NCBI RefSeq assembly: GCF_000620805.1
Contig: NZ_KK211187.1
Span: 343,957 to 407,956, forward strand
Length of the DNA: 64,000 nucleotides
From: Exiguobacterium undae DSM 14481
GTDB lineage: Bacteria; Bacillota; Bacilli; Exiguobacteriales; Exiguobacteriaceae
Direction of reading: 5' to 3'
Numbering within the stretch: position 1 is the stretch's first letter; the number at the start of each line of letters is the position of its first letter. Position numbers and translations under genes: made by a program. Below, one piece after another: positions 24,593-34,810 of this stretch. The notes below the pieces were generated by a model. It was not told where the DNA came from, did no database searches, and saw nothing but the letters and a program-made list of their open reading frames with translations.

Positions 24593-24720
24593 CGTGTTTG
24601 TCACGCCCGCTTTTCTCGGGCGGAACGCAAGCCGCGGTCGTCTCTGACGACCGGGTCTCGCCTGTTCCTGACGGAAGCGGTGCTTCCTTTTCCCGTAGAA
24701 GTCGGGCGATGAACACACAA
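24593..24720 (-). repeat. Structured repeat element, diverged copy 4 (minus orientation)
   Basis: Read on the minus strand it matches copy 3 block by block: GACTtCTACgGGAAAAGG, a hairpin (AAGC/GCTT here), cTGTCAG-like CGTCAGG, GAGACCC, an apical hairpin GGTCGTC-AGA-GACGACC, then GGCTTG and a closing arm GCGGGCGTGAC. Primary sequence has drifted and both hairpins have other bases but remain paired. It sits between convergent genes like the other copies. Confidence 0.6.
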
Positions 24721-24775
24721 CACCTTGCCATTAGCCTCTCATCATAAAGGCTTTTGAAACTATGTAATGAGACAA

Positions 24776-24811
24776 AAAATGAGATCCCCGATTCCTCGGC
24801 GATCTCATTTT
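24776..24811 (-). terminator. Terminator of ydiK-ydiL
   Basis: The stem AAAATGAGATC / GATCTCATTTT has a GCCGAGG-containing inner part and A/T tails on both sides, directly after the ydiK stop. Confidence 0.85.
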
Positions 24812-24814
24812 GCA

Positions 24815-25048
24815 TTATTTCTTGTCGTCCTTTTTTTCCTGTTCTTTTTTGATCATCTTCTTGGCTGCCATTCGGAAGCGGAAGATGAGGTAGAGACGGT
24901 AAAAGTCGACGGCTGCGAACAGCGTCAAGAGGATCGTCCAGAAGTTGAAGACGGTTCCTGCCTCGATCGAGTTGCTGTACGCGAGGTACATGAACAGAAT
25001 ACCGAAGATGGCATAGAAAAATGCCATGAAGTTTGAACCTTGTCGCAT
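24815..25048 (-). CDS. ydiK: YdiK-like small membrane protein (DUF4305)
   Basis: A 77-residue protein with two membrane helices (about 7-24 and 32-55) and a very basic then acidic tail (KKMIKKEQEKKDDKK). Size, position and the FMAFFYAIFGILFMYLAYSNS start resemble B. subtilis YdiK, which likewise lies beside ydiL and groES. The function is unknown. Here ydiK and ydiL are on the strand opposite to groES, ydiL first. An alternative start at the second Met (residue 8) is possible. Confidence 0.75.
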   Translation of the reverse strand: MRQGSNFMAFFYAIFGILFMYLAYSNSIEAGTVFNFWTILLTLFAAVDFYRLYLIFRFRMAAKKMIKKEQEKKDDKK

Positions 25049-25069
25049 GAAAACACTACCTTTCGTTAA

Positions 25070-25762
25070 TTAAGTCGTTGCGTAAAGTGCAAGTACGACG
25101 ATGCCGTTATTAAAGACATGGATCGCGATTGGAGCGATGATGCGGCGTGTCTTGACGAAGACGAGCGAGAAGACGAAACTCATCGCGACGTAAATCAAGA
25201 ACTTGTTGTCGCCGTGGATCAGACCGAAGATGATTCCACTGAGCACGAAGCTGAAGATGAAGTTCAGTTTCGTCGACAAGTTTCCGAACATGATGTGGCG
25301 GAACAGAAACTCTTCCATGATCGGACCAAGCAGGACGACCATCAGTTGGAGAATCGGAATGACCTGGATCGCTTTCATAATGTCATCCGTATTTTGTGAT
25401 TTCGCGATGTTTTCAATCCCACCGGACAACCAGGCATCAATCAAGTTGACGCTGATTAAAGAGACATACAGTAAGACAATCCCGATTCCGATCCACTTTA
25501 ACGTATCCATCGTATCGGTTTGATTGCCCTCTGCTTTCCACTTCTGCCAGTCAGGACGTAGACAATAGAAGGAAACGATGACGGCTACGGTAAAACCAAT
25601 CGCGAGCCACCAACCGAGAACACTCGGAATTTGGCTTTTTGACAGGAAACTCGGAAAGGTTGCTGGGACAAGTTGCACGATTAAATAAATCACAATCGGA
25701 ATGATGTGACGGATTTGCCACTTCTCTGCCATGTTGAACGGCAGATTGACGGAATTTTTCAT
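25070..25762 (-). CDS. ydiL: CPBP family intramembrane glutamic endopeptidase (YdiL-like)
   Basis: A 230-residue membrane protease of the CAAX/ABI (CPBP) family. The three motifs are visible: EEFLFRHIMFG (EExxxR), FGLIHG (FxxxH) and HVFNNG (HxxxN), within about six or seven helices. Substrate unknown. The start MKNSVNL at 25762 is chosen because upstream residues look non-coding, but AAAGGAG lies 14 bases away, rather far, so the start is less certain. The gene is divergent from groES, as expected if it is the ydiL equivalent. Confidence 0.88.
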   Translation of the reverse strand: MKNSVNLPFNMAEKWQIRHIIPIVIYLIVQLVPATFPSFLSKSQIPSVLGWWLAIGFTVAVIVSFYCLRPDWQKWKAEGNQTDTMDTLKWIGIGIVLLYVSLISVNLIDAWLSGGIENIAKSQNTDDIMKAIQVIPILQLMVVLLGPIMEEFLFRHIMFGNLSTKLNFIFSFVLSGIIFGLIHGDNKFLIYVAMSFVFSLVFVKTRRIIAPIAIHVFNNGIVVLALYATT

Positions 25763-25886
25763 CTGTCGGGAAACAACTCCTTTGTAATGAAGGTACTGTC
25801 CCGATTGTAACAAACAAACCGACCGGGCGCACGAATGGTGATGGTTCAAAGATGTCGATTTCGGGAAAACGGATAAGGGTTCGGGC

Positions 25887-25915
25887 TTGAATTCCAACTG
25901 GAAACCGTTTAAGAT
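25887..25915 (+). promoter_or_regulatory. groESL promoter
   Basis: TTGAAT (25887-25892) and TAAGAT (25910-25915) with a 17-bp spacer lie just upstream of CIRCE, so the operator is at the transcript start. Confidence 0.7.
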
Positions 25916-25924
25916 AAAAATATG

Positions 25925-25951
25925 TTAGCACTCCAATTAAGTGAGTGCTAA
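25925..25951 (+). promoter_or_regulatory. CIRCE element (HrcA operator)
   Basis: TTAGCACTC-N9-GAGTGCTAA is a perfect 9-9-9 CIRCE inverted repeat, the HrcA binding site of class I heat-shock genes. Confidence 0.98.
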
Positions 25952-25982
25952 AAAACAGTCATGTTCAAGGAGGATGTTTCGC

Positions 25983-27927
<1,945 letters not shown>

Positions 27928-28005
27928 TCTAACCATATACCCCGCTGATCGATGGGATTTGTAGTGGAACCGGATTATAAAGCGCTAATTTAATGTTAAA
28001 TCAGG

Positions 28006-28049
28006 GAGATCCTTTGTAAGTTCTTTGAACTTATAGAGGGTCTTTTTTT
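28006..28049 (+). terminator. Terminator of groESL
   Basis: The interrupted stem AGATCC(TTTG)TAAGTTC / GAACTTA(TAGA)GGGTCT is followed by seven Ts, about 80 bp after groEL. Confidence 0.85.
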
Positions 28050-28224
28050 ACTACGCTAGTACAAAATTACTTTTGAAGTTTTTTAAAGATGATGGTTTTT
28101 ATTAATTGATATGAGTCTATTTTGAATGCTTTAAAAAGAATAGTAGGTGTCTTTTAAAAAATGTAATGTAAAATTAGGAAAACTATATAATAGATACATA
28201 AAACGCTTGTAAGGGTGAGAAAAA

Positions 28225-28764
28225 ATGATGAATAAAATCCATATCATAGGGGCTTCGGGATCAGGAACATCCACACTGGGCAAAGCTTTAGCAGAAGTTC
28301 TTCCTCATGATTCTTTGGATACGGATGATTATTATTGGATATCCAAGTTTACTGAGCAGCGACCTGTACCTGAAAGAATAGAAATGTTGAAGAAGGATTT
28401 GTCACATTCCGAGCAATGGATTTTATCGGGAGCAACTGTAGGTTGGGGTAATTGCTTTGCTTCTTATTTTGACCTCGTTATTTTTTTATGGATACCACCG
28501 GAGGTCAGACTCGAAAGACTGCAAAAAAGGGAAATAGAACGGTACGGGGGAGAGGTACTACCGGGTGGTGAAAAGTATGAACAATCGCAAACGTTTCTTA
28601 AATGGGCTACTCTCTATGACCATGCGGGTTTGGAAGTTCGAAGTAAAGCCTTGCACGAGCAATGGATGGATAAATTATCGTGCCCGATATTAAGGATTGA
28701 AGGCGACTATTCAGTCGAAAAATGTCTGGCGATGGTTAAAGAATACTTAAGTACAGATTCTTAA
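28225..28764 (+). CDS. P-loop nucleotide kinase-like ATPase (adenylate/shikimate kinase-like)
   Basis: A 179-residue single-domain P-loop protein with Walker A GASGSGTSTLGKAL near residue 9 and a kinase-like lid region PPEVRLERLQKREIERYG. It resembles small adenylate-kinase-like ATPases often annotated as topology modulation or shikimate kinase-like; the substrate is not known. The gene and the 300 bp before it are clearly richer in A+T than groEL and the genes after 28.9 kb, so it may be a recent arrival. The start has AAGGGTGAG upstream and tandem ATGs. Confidence 0.75.
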   Translation: MMNKIHIIGASGSGTSTLGKALAEVLPHDSLDTDDYYWISKFTEQRPVPERIEMLKKDLSHSEQWILSGATVGWGNCFASYFDLVIFLWIPPEVRLERLQKREIERYGGEVLPGGEKYEQSQTFLKWATLYDHAGLEVRSKALHEQWMDKLSCPILRIEGDYSVEKCLAMVKEYLSTDS

Positions 28765-28846
28765 AATTGATTTTGCAGTTCGAAAAAATTTTGATCTTCT
28801 AATATGAAGAGTTATCTTGGAAATTACATAATAAGGGGTGAGAGCA

Positions 28847-29422
28847 ATGCACCAATTTGAGAGAATCACAATTGAGCCGCTAAAAGAACAGTTTATAACT
28901 ATCGTCAATGCAGCTAACGAACCCTTTCCAATTGTCGGAAAAGTTCTCCCGAGTCTTTCAAACGGCGTCTGGTCTTACGAAGAAGAGTTGTATGATACAC
29001 CATCAGAAATCCGTTTCCCGGATGACAAACTGGATTGGTCTGTTTATATCGACAGCAGTGAAAAAATCGTCTTGTTGGCTTTCCATGAAGACGCGTGCAT
29101 TGGACAGATCCGTCTCGTCAAAGACTGGAACCGGTTTGCCTATATTGAAAACATCGCCGTCAAAAAGGATTTCCGGAAAAGCGGTGTCGGTCACTTGCTG
29201 CTTGAAGCAGCTGAAACCTGGGCGAAGGAACAATCGTTGATTGGCCTATCGCTTGAAGCGCAAAACGATAATTTGATTGCCTGCCGTTTTTACGTGAAAG
29301 AAGGGTTTGTCCTTGGCGGAGTCGATACGCTGAAACAGTCAGCTAATTCAAACATTGATCTGACGCTGTACTGGTATAAACTGTTTGAGAAGATTAAAGG
29401 AACTGCCGATGAACAAAGATGA
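28847..29422 (+). CDS. satA: GNAT acetyltransferase, SatA/streptothricin acetyltransferase-like
   Basis: A 191-residue GNAT enzyme. The core AYIENIAVKKDFRKSGVGHLLLEAAETWA and the C-terminal NLIACRFYVKEGFVLGGVDTL...LYWYKLF are the pattern of streptothricin N-acetyltransferases such as B. subtilis SatA (YyaR). It could inactivate streptothricin by acetylating its beta-lysine, or have a housekeeping amine substrate. The ATG at 28847 follows AAGGGGTGAGAG. Its end overlaps the next gene by 14 bp, so the two are coupled. Confidence 0.82.
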   Translation: MHQFERITIEPLKEQFITIVNAANEPFPIVGKVLPSLSNGVWSYEEELYDTPSEIRFPDDKLDWSVYIDSSEKIVLLAFHEDACIGQIRLVKDWNRFAYIENIAVKKDFRKSGVGHLLLEAAETWAKEQSLIGLSLEAQNDNLIACRFYVKEGFVLGGVDTLKQSANSNIDLTLYWYKLFEKIKGTADEQR

Positions 29423-30347
29423 ATTAATCGCATTAGCGGAACAGATGTCGATCGACGAGTATGTGTACGATGAAGAACGGGGTTATTCCACGAGTGAAGG
29501 GTCGCCGTCTGACTTAGCGTATGAAACAGCACGGCGTTTTCAGGATATTCAAATGCTTCCTGTGTTAATGGACCTGCTTGAACAGACTAAGAGACTAGAA
29601 ATGAAACGGTATTTCTACTTTATGCTGGGGACGATTGGGATGAACACAGGTGACGTACGTGTTGCTGATTTGCTGTTAGAGCGACTGGCGCAAGAGACAA
29701 AGCCTAAACTGATTACCAGTATCCTTGATGAACTGGCGAACCAGGAACGGGTGGATGATGCGACAGATATCATCAAGTACGTCGAGGATTCCCGTTCGGC
29801 TATTCGAAATTCGGCGATTGATGCACTCGGCTCCTGTCGGGGGGCTTTAGCAGAAGATGCGTTAATTCAATTTATTACGACCTCGACCGATTCGTTTGAG
29901 ATCATGAGTGCGAATTTTGTGTTGGCAACGATCGGGACGGAGCGGGTTATTCCGCATCTGTTACCGCTCCTCGATCATCCGAAAGGTGATGTCCGGCACT
30001 CGGCACTCAATGCGCTCAGTGAACTCGGAGACGACTCGTTCCTGCCGCTGTTTGTGAAAGGCTTGGAGGATCGGTCGGTCGACGTCAAAGCGTACGCGTT
30101 GCTCGGAATTGCAAAACATGGGGATGCATCTGCTATTCAGCCGATCATTAAACGAGTGAAAACAATGCTGAAACGAAAGCGACAGATTCAAAGTAACGAG
30201 ATCCTGACCGCATTCCGTTTTTTGAATCGTTACCGACAATCGGACAAGACGATCCCGGAATTGTTTGACTGGATCATCATGAAAAGATGGGATGTCCTGT
30301 TTGACGAGGAACAGCAGTGGTTGACTGAATATCGGACATCTCACTAG
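29409..30347 (+). CDS. HEAT-repeat protein
   Basis: A 312-residue helical-repeat protein without membrane segments. Several HEAT/PBS-lyase-like repeats can be seen, for example SAIRNSAIDALGSCRG, KGDVRHSALNALSELGD and RSVDVKAYALLGIAKHGD between residues 135 and 240. Such proteins are protein-binding scaffolds; no enzyme motif is present. The ATG at 29409 follows AAAGGAA and lies inside the end of satA. A partner cannot be named. Confidence 0.8.
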   Translation: MNKDELIALAEQMSIDEYVYDEERGYSTSEGSPSDLAYETARRFQDIQMLPVLMDLLEQTKRLEMKRYFYFMLGTIGMNTGDVRVADLLLERLAQETKPKLITSILDELANQERVDDATDIIKYVEDSRSAIRNSAIDALGSCRGALAEDALIQFITTSTDSFEIMSANFVLATIGTERVIPHLLPLLDHPKGDVRHSALNALSELGDDSFLPLFVKGLEDRSVDVKAYALLGIAKHGDASAIQPIIKRVKTMLKRKRQIQSNEILTAFRFLNRYRQSDKTIPELFDWIIMKRWDVLFDEEQQWLTEYRTSH

Positions 30348-30382
30348 ATGATTTATTCAAGACGGATGGACTAAAGCACATA

Positions 30383-30420
30383 AAAGGAGGAGCCGGATGC
30401 TGAGTCCGGCTCCTCCTTTA
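30383..30420. terminator. Bidirectional terminator
   Basis: A perfect 15-bp stem AAAGGAGGAGCCGGA / TCCGGCTCCTCCTTT with a 7-nt loop lies between convergent genes. Confidence 0.88.
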
Positions 30421-30454
30421 GTGCTGCAACGATCATTTGATTCGGATGACTGGT

Positions 30455-32260
30455 TCAGTCTTGCTCTAATCCATTCTTTTCGATGATCGCATCCGACAGA
30501 CGCAAATCTTTTCGTACTTGTTTCGTTTGCGACTGGCACATCTTACGATCGACCTGTTTTTTCGTCGAGACGTCATAACAGATGCCGTTGCCGGCTTTTT
30601 CCGTCAGGTTCGCTTCGTAATAGTAGTCCTTGTAACGGAACGAGCCGTCACGGAAAGCAGTCAGATTTGGTTCATCATCGAGCAGGGAGTTGCCCATCAT
30701 ATACGGGGACTCGAGATTGAGTAAATCAACAATCGTCGGAGCGATATCGATTTGTCCGCCGTTCTCTTGAATGACTTGACCCGTGTCTTGATGTGGTTTT
30801 TTGATGAACAATGGGACTTGGCGGTCGAGGGCAAAGGCGTCGACGGCATTGTCGATCTGCGCTTTTTGTTGCATCTCACTGCCTTCGTTCGTCAAGCCGC
30901 TGTCATGATCCCCGTAAAAGATGACGAGTGTCTCGTCCCACATGTCTTTTGCCTTCAACTCCTTGACCATCTGCCCGACGGCCTCGTCGACATAATGGAC
31001 GGTCTGGTAATAACGTTTTAACATCGGATCCTCGTAACCGGACAGATCCAGCTCCCGTTTGTCTTTTGGAATCTCATACGGCGTATGACTCGTCAGGGCG
31101 ACGAGGAACGAGAAGTACGGTTCCTTGAGTGTTTCCATATGCTCGATCGATGTCGTCAAAAACTGTTTATCGTTTAACGCCATCCCGATTTCTTGTTGAT
31201 CGGGATAATCCTTTTGACTGAAGAAGTGATCGAAGCCCAGGTTTTGATACACTTGATCCCGATTCCAGAATCCTTTTTCATATGCATGCATGGCGGCGGT
31301 ATCGTATCCATTGTCGCGCAACAATTCAGGCAACGCTCCGAATTCATTATCCGGGAACCGGGTGTAGACCGAACCCGACTTCAACGGATAGAGCGACGTG
31401 TTCGTGATGAATTCCGCGTCCGAGGTCCGTCCTTCATGCGTCTGATGATAAAACGACGGGAAGTACAGCGATTCTTGTTTCAACTTATTCAGGTTCGGTG
31501 TCAACGTTTGACCGTTTACTTTTTGGTCGATGACCGATTCCTGAAACGATTCCAGTTGGACGAGAATGATGTTCGGTTTTTTCGTGGCGCCGTCTGCGGC
31601 TGAAGTCGAGTTTTCCTCGATTCGTTGGCGCTCAGACGCGGTCAAGCTTTCTTCTGAGCCGATTGCTCCTTGGATGCCGCGGAACAGATCGAGTCCATGG
31701 TAGCCCCAGAAACCGAGCTGATAATAGTCCCGCATGTCGGAGACCGACTGGCTGAGCCGTTGGTCTTCTTTGACGACGCTGTAGGTGACTGGCGCAGCAA
31801 ACAGGATCACACCTGCGAGTAAGACAAGACCTGCTGCCTTTTGGCGTTTGCTTTTCGTGACGGCAAACGTCTTGTTGCGCGTAAAGAAGAGAATCGCTAA
31901 GAAAATCAGGCTGTCCGCAAACAACAGGAAGTCGGACGGCAGGATCAGGGCGGCGAAGCCGCTGCTGACATCACCCATCTGCAACATCTGCGACATCAAC
32001 GAGACCGACAGAAAATCTTCGAAGTAGCGGTAGTACCACAGATCAGAAATCAAGAGGAAGCTGTGGGCGATTAAAAGACCGAGCCAAATCCAGCGGCGCT
32101 TGTTCCACTGGATCAACAGTGTCCAACTCGACAGCACGAACATCCCGCCGAGGTTCATTAAAAAGAGGTCAACCGGAAAAGCGGTGTTGGTATAAAAGCT
32201 GAACAGCACGAATTTTAACGTGCCTAACAATAAGTAGAGGGCGTAACCAAATACGATCAT
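30455..32260 (-). CDS. LTA synthase family sulfatase-fold protein (LtaS type)
   Basis: A 601-residue enzyme with five N-terminal membrane helices (to about residue 165) and an extracellular sulfatase-fold domain. Key sites: Glu237 in VQLESFQ (metal), catalytic Thr279 in HEGRTSDAEF, and FYGDHDSGL near residue 455. LtaS enzymes polymerise glycerol phosphate from phosphatidylglycerol into lipoteichoic acid; paralogues act as primase or stress forms, so the exact role is open. It is monocistronic. On its upstream side GGGTAT with a weak -35 resembles a sigma-B -10 box. Confidence 0.93.
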   Translation of the reverse strand: MIVFGYALYLLLGTLKFVLFSFYTNTAFPVDLFLMNLGGMFVLSSWTLLIQWNKRRWIWLGLLIAHSFLLISDLWYYRYFEDFLSVSLMSQMLQMGDVSSGFAALILPSDFLLFADSLIFLAILFFTRNKTFAVTKSKRQKAAGLVLLAGVILFAAPVTYSVVKEDQRLSQSVSDMRDYYQLGFWGYHGLDLFRGIQGAIGSEESLTASERQRIEENSTSAADGATKKPNIILVQLESFQESVIDQKVNGQTLTPNLNKLKQESLYFPSFYHQTHEGRTSDAEFITNTSLYPLKSGSVYTRFPDNEFGALPELLRDNGYDTAAMHAYEKGFWNRDQVYQNLGFDHFFSQKDYPDQQEIGMALNDKQFLTTSIEHMETLKEPYFSFLVALTSHTPYEIPKDKRELDLSGYEDPMLKRYYQTVHYVDEAVGQMVKELKAKDMWDETLVIFYGDHDSGLTNEGSEMQQKAQIDNAVDAFALDRQVPLFIKKPHQDTGQVIQENGGQIDIAPTIVDLLNLESPYMMGNSLLDDEPNLTAFRDGSFRYKDYYYEANLTEKAGNGICYDVSTKKQVDRKMCQSQTKQVRKDLRLSDAIIEKNGLEQD

Positions 32261-32445
32261 AATATTCTCCTAACGTTCGTCATTGTTGTAAAGTAGTCTA
32301 TACCCTAAACTAAATCAGAACGAACGTTTGAATCGGTTGCGATATGTTTGTCATTGACCTGATGTATCAAAAAACATCTGAATAGAGCAAATAAATGGAA
32401 TAAAATAGAATTAATCACTGCATTTTGAAAGGATGTTCTACATAG

Positions 32446-34605
32446 ATGAACTGGAAACATTGGATGGGGAGTACCGCACTGGTCTGCGGAACCTGGTTGA
32501 CGCTGACGACACTGACTGAAGCTGCCCCGTATGACATCAAAAAGAATGATCAGGCAATCATCGGATTTTATGATTTGGAAACGAAACAAACGACGCCGTA
32601 TCCAAGTGGTGTATCACCGTATGCGTTCCTCCGGGCAGAATCTGCTGACAAGACATTATTCTTGTTCCAAGACGATTATTTTGACGAAAACTTTCAGCCG
32701 TATTATTTCATGAACGCTAAAACCGGGACATCGGAAGAAGTGGAGCTCCCTGAAAATCTGGAGTATTTACGAGTTCTTGATCAAGATCATCTCGTGGCGC
32801 GGGCAGGCTGGGATACGTTTCATGTACTGGAGCGACAGGGAAACCAATTCGTCATCCGTGATACGGTGAAGGATGGGCGTACTCCGTCCGTTCAGTGGAT
32901 TGGCCCGAACCGTTTCTCCTTGATTCGGGACGGCGTCGCGGACTGGTATGATGTGCAAGCAGATGGAACGTTTGCAAAAGTTCAGTCCATCGACGTAAAT
33001 AAATTTTATCCGCTGACAGGGGACTGGATTCTTGATGTCAGCAAGACAGCCGTGATCCGGAATGTGGAAACCAATCAGACGTATGCCTTACCGAATAAAC
33101 GGACGGATCAATTTGTCCGTGGAGCCTATGAGACGGCAGACGGTTTGTATATGCAACTGACAGAAGAAGATGAGACGAAAGACGATAACCGTTCAACTTC
33201 CTTGTATTATCTGGACAAGCAAACAGGACAAATCAAGACACTGGTCGACTATTCCGATGAGTTAGCACAAGAAGTCTTGACCGATGGACGTGCCATTTAC
33301 CGGGCAAACGGACAAACAACGCTGCTCGACTTTAAAGAGTACTTACGCGAACCAATCGCGATTGATGATCGGACAAAAGCGGACACTGTGTTTCTGGAGA
33401 AGACGCCGTTGACGCCGGATATTCAGTTGACACGAATCGACGGGACGACGGAGCCGCTTGCGCTTCAGAAGGTTACGTTTACGGGAGACGTTGACCAGGA
33501 GAACGGTGTCCGGATTCCGACAAGTCAAAAGCGGATTTATAATACGGAGTATACCGTCGCTTATACGACAGAAACAGGTGTCGTATTGAAAGATACGACG
33601 CGTTATCAACACAAACGATACCTGACGGCGACACTCGATCAACTGAAAGAAGTCAAAGAAGGTCTCTATACGTACCGGATTGATCTTGGACAGGCCGATG
33701 TGCCGGTCAGTGTCTTCCGCAAGGACGGAACACGCATCAACGGTGCGGTATCGGATGAGAACGGGATGCTGACCCTTCCACTTGGTACGACGGGACTGCT
33801 CGGGCAACCAATCTCGTTTACAATCGGTGGCGGCAATGTATTTGATAAGGAAACGACGGTACAGCGGACGGTCGTCGGATACGAAGTACCGCGTGTGACC
33901 CAGTCGACAAATACGAATTTCAAAACTTTCACATACCGTTTGGAGAGTAAAACGGACGGCGGAACGTATACTGTCTACTATGGAAAGAAAAAAATCGCAA
34001 CCGTGCCGGCAATCAAGAAGACCGAAGTGACGATTCCCTATACAGATCAACTGGCCGAGTACCGGATTGTCCGTTCGGGCAGTTATGCCTCAAAATCACT
34101 CTCGTTAAAAGACAGCGTGATGATGTCCAGTGTATTACATCAGCCGTTAAATGACGAACAGACGACGATCGACGGCGCACTCGATTGGGATGCTTCTTAC
34201 GGAAAGCTTTACATCGATGGCAAGTACACCGCGTATATCGATCGGAAGAAAACACGGATGTTCGCCATCCCGACGAAACCGTTGAAAGCGGGTCAAATCG
34301 TCAAATTGGTGGCGCGCAAAGGAACACAGCTCCAAGTTTCCGAGCAACGGGTCGTCGCTGCCGGCAATCCGACGCTGAAATCATACACGACGGCGTTAAA
34401 TTCCGCGAGTACGGCATGGAAAGTTAAAGCGACCAAAGGCAAGACGATTGTCGTGACGATCAACAAGAAACGGTACACGAAAATCGCGACCGGTAAAACA
34501 CAGACGATGACGTTCCCGAAACAAAAACGGGGGACACGCGTGACGGTCCATGCGGAATCGATCAAACTACGCAAGAGTAAAACGTTTACGTTAACCGTGA
34601 AATAA
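32446..34605 (+). CDS. Secreted protein of unknown function, beta-rich repeats
   Basis: A 719-residue protein with a signal peptide (about 1-26, cleavage after TEA). The first half has repeated short beta-type blocks of the kind seen in propellers (for example ILDVSKTAVIRNVETNQTYAL, and SLYYLDKQTGQIKTLVDY). The second half has Ig/Big-like modules and a very basic C-terminus (KLRKSKTFTLTVK). I do not recognise a named family. It is monocistronic, starts behind AAAGGATG, and lies between two envelope enzymes. Confidence 0.8.
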   Translation: MNWKHWMGSTALVCGTWLTLTTLTEAAPYDIKKNDQAIIGFYDLETKQTTPYPSGVSPYAFLRAESADKTLFLFQDDYFDENFQPYYFMNAKTGTSEEVELPENLEYLRVLDQDHLVARAGWDTFHVLERQGNQFVIRDTVKDGRTPSVQWIGPNRFSLIRDGVADWYDVQADGTFAKVQSIDVNKFYPLTGDWILDVSKTAVIRNVETNQTYALPNKRTDQFVRGAYETADGLYMQLTEEDETKDDNRSTSLYYLDKQTGQIKTLVDYSDELAQEVLTDGRAIYRANGQTTLLDFKEYLREPIAIDDRTKADTVFLEKTPLTPDIQLTRIDGTTEPLALQKVTFTGDVDQENGVRIPTSQKRIYNTEYTVAYTTETGVVLKDTTRYQHKRYLTATLDQLKEVKEGLYTYRIDLGQADVPVSVFRKDGTRINGAVSDENGMLTLPLGTTGLLGQPISFTIGGGNVFDKETTVQRTVVGYEVPRVTQSTNTNFKTFTYRLESKTDGGTYTVYYGKKKIATVPAIKKTEVTIPYTDQLAEYRIVRSGSYASKSLSLKDSVMMSSVLHQPLNDEQTTIDGALDWDASYGKLYIDGKYTAYIDRKKTRMFAIPTKPLKAGQIVKLVARKGTQLQVSEQRVVAAGNPTLKSYTTALNSASTAWKVKATKGKTIVVTINKKRYTKIATGKTQTMTFPKQKRGTRVTVHAESIKLRKSKTFTLTVK

Positions 34606-34614
34606 GCCATATGT

Positions 34615-34650
34615 AAACACGACCCTTCGTTATCAGAAGAGTCGTGTTTG
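34615..34650 (+). terminator. Hairpin after the secreted-protein gene
   Basis: The stem AAACACGACCCTTC / GAAGAGTCGTGTTT is followed by only a short T tract, so termination may be weak. Confidence 0.6.
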
Positions 34651-34810
34651 TCGTGGTCGGTGATCAAAGAAACGCAAAAGTAATTACTATTGTTATGGAT
34701 TTTATTAGTATTTTACTTTAGGATGAATTGGTGCGTGTTTAATGTTGGAGGAATTTTTTTCAATTCCATTCGTCTCGTCGTGAGAAAAATAGTATAGGAG
34801 CTAATGCAAA

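Noticed and set aside
32278-32325. Sigma-B promoter for the LtaS-type gene (GGGTAT on the minus strand)
   Set aside because: The -10-like GGGTAT is perfect, but the -35 at 14 bp (GTTCGT) is weak; not strong enough to list as a feature.
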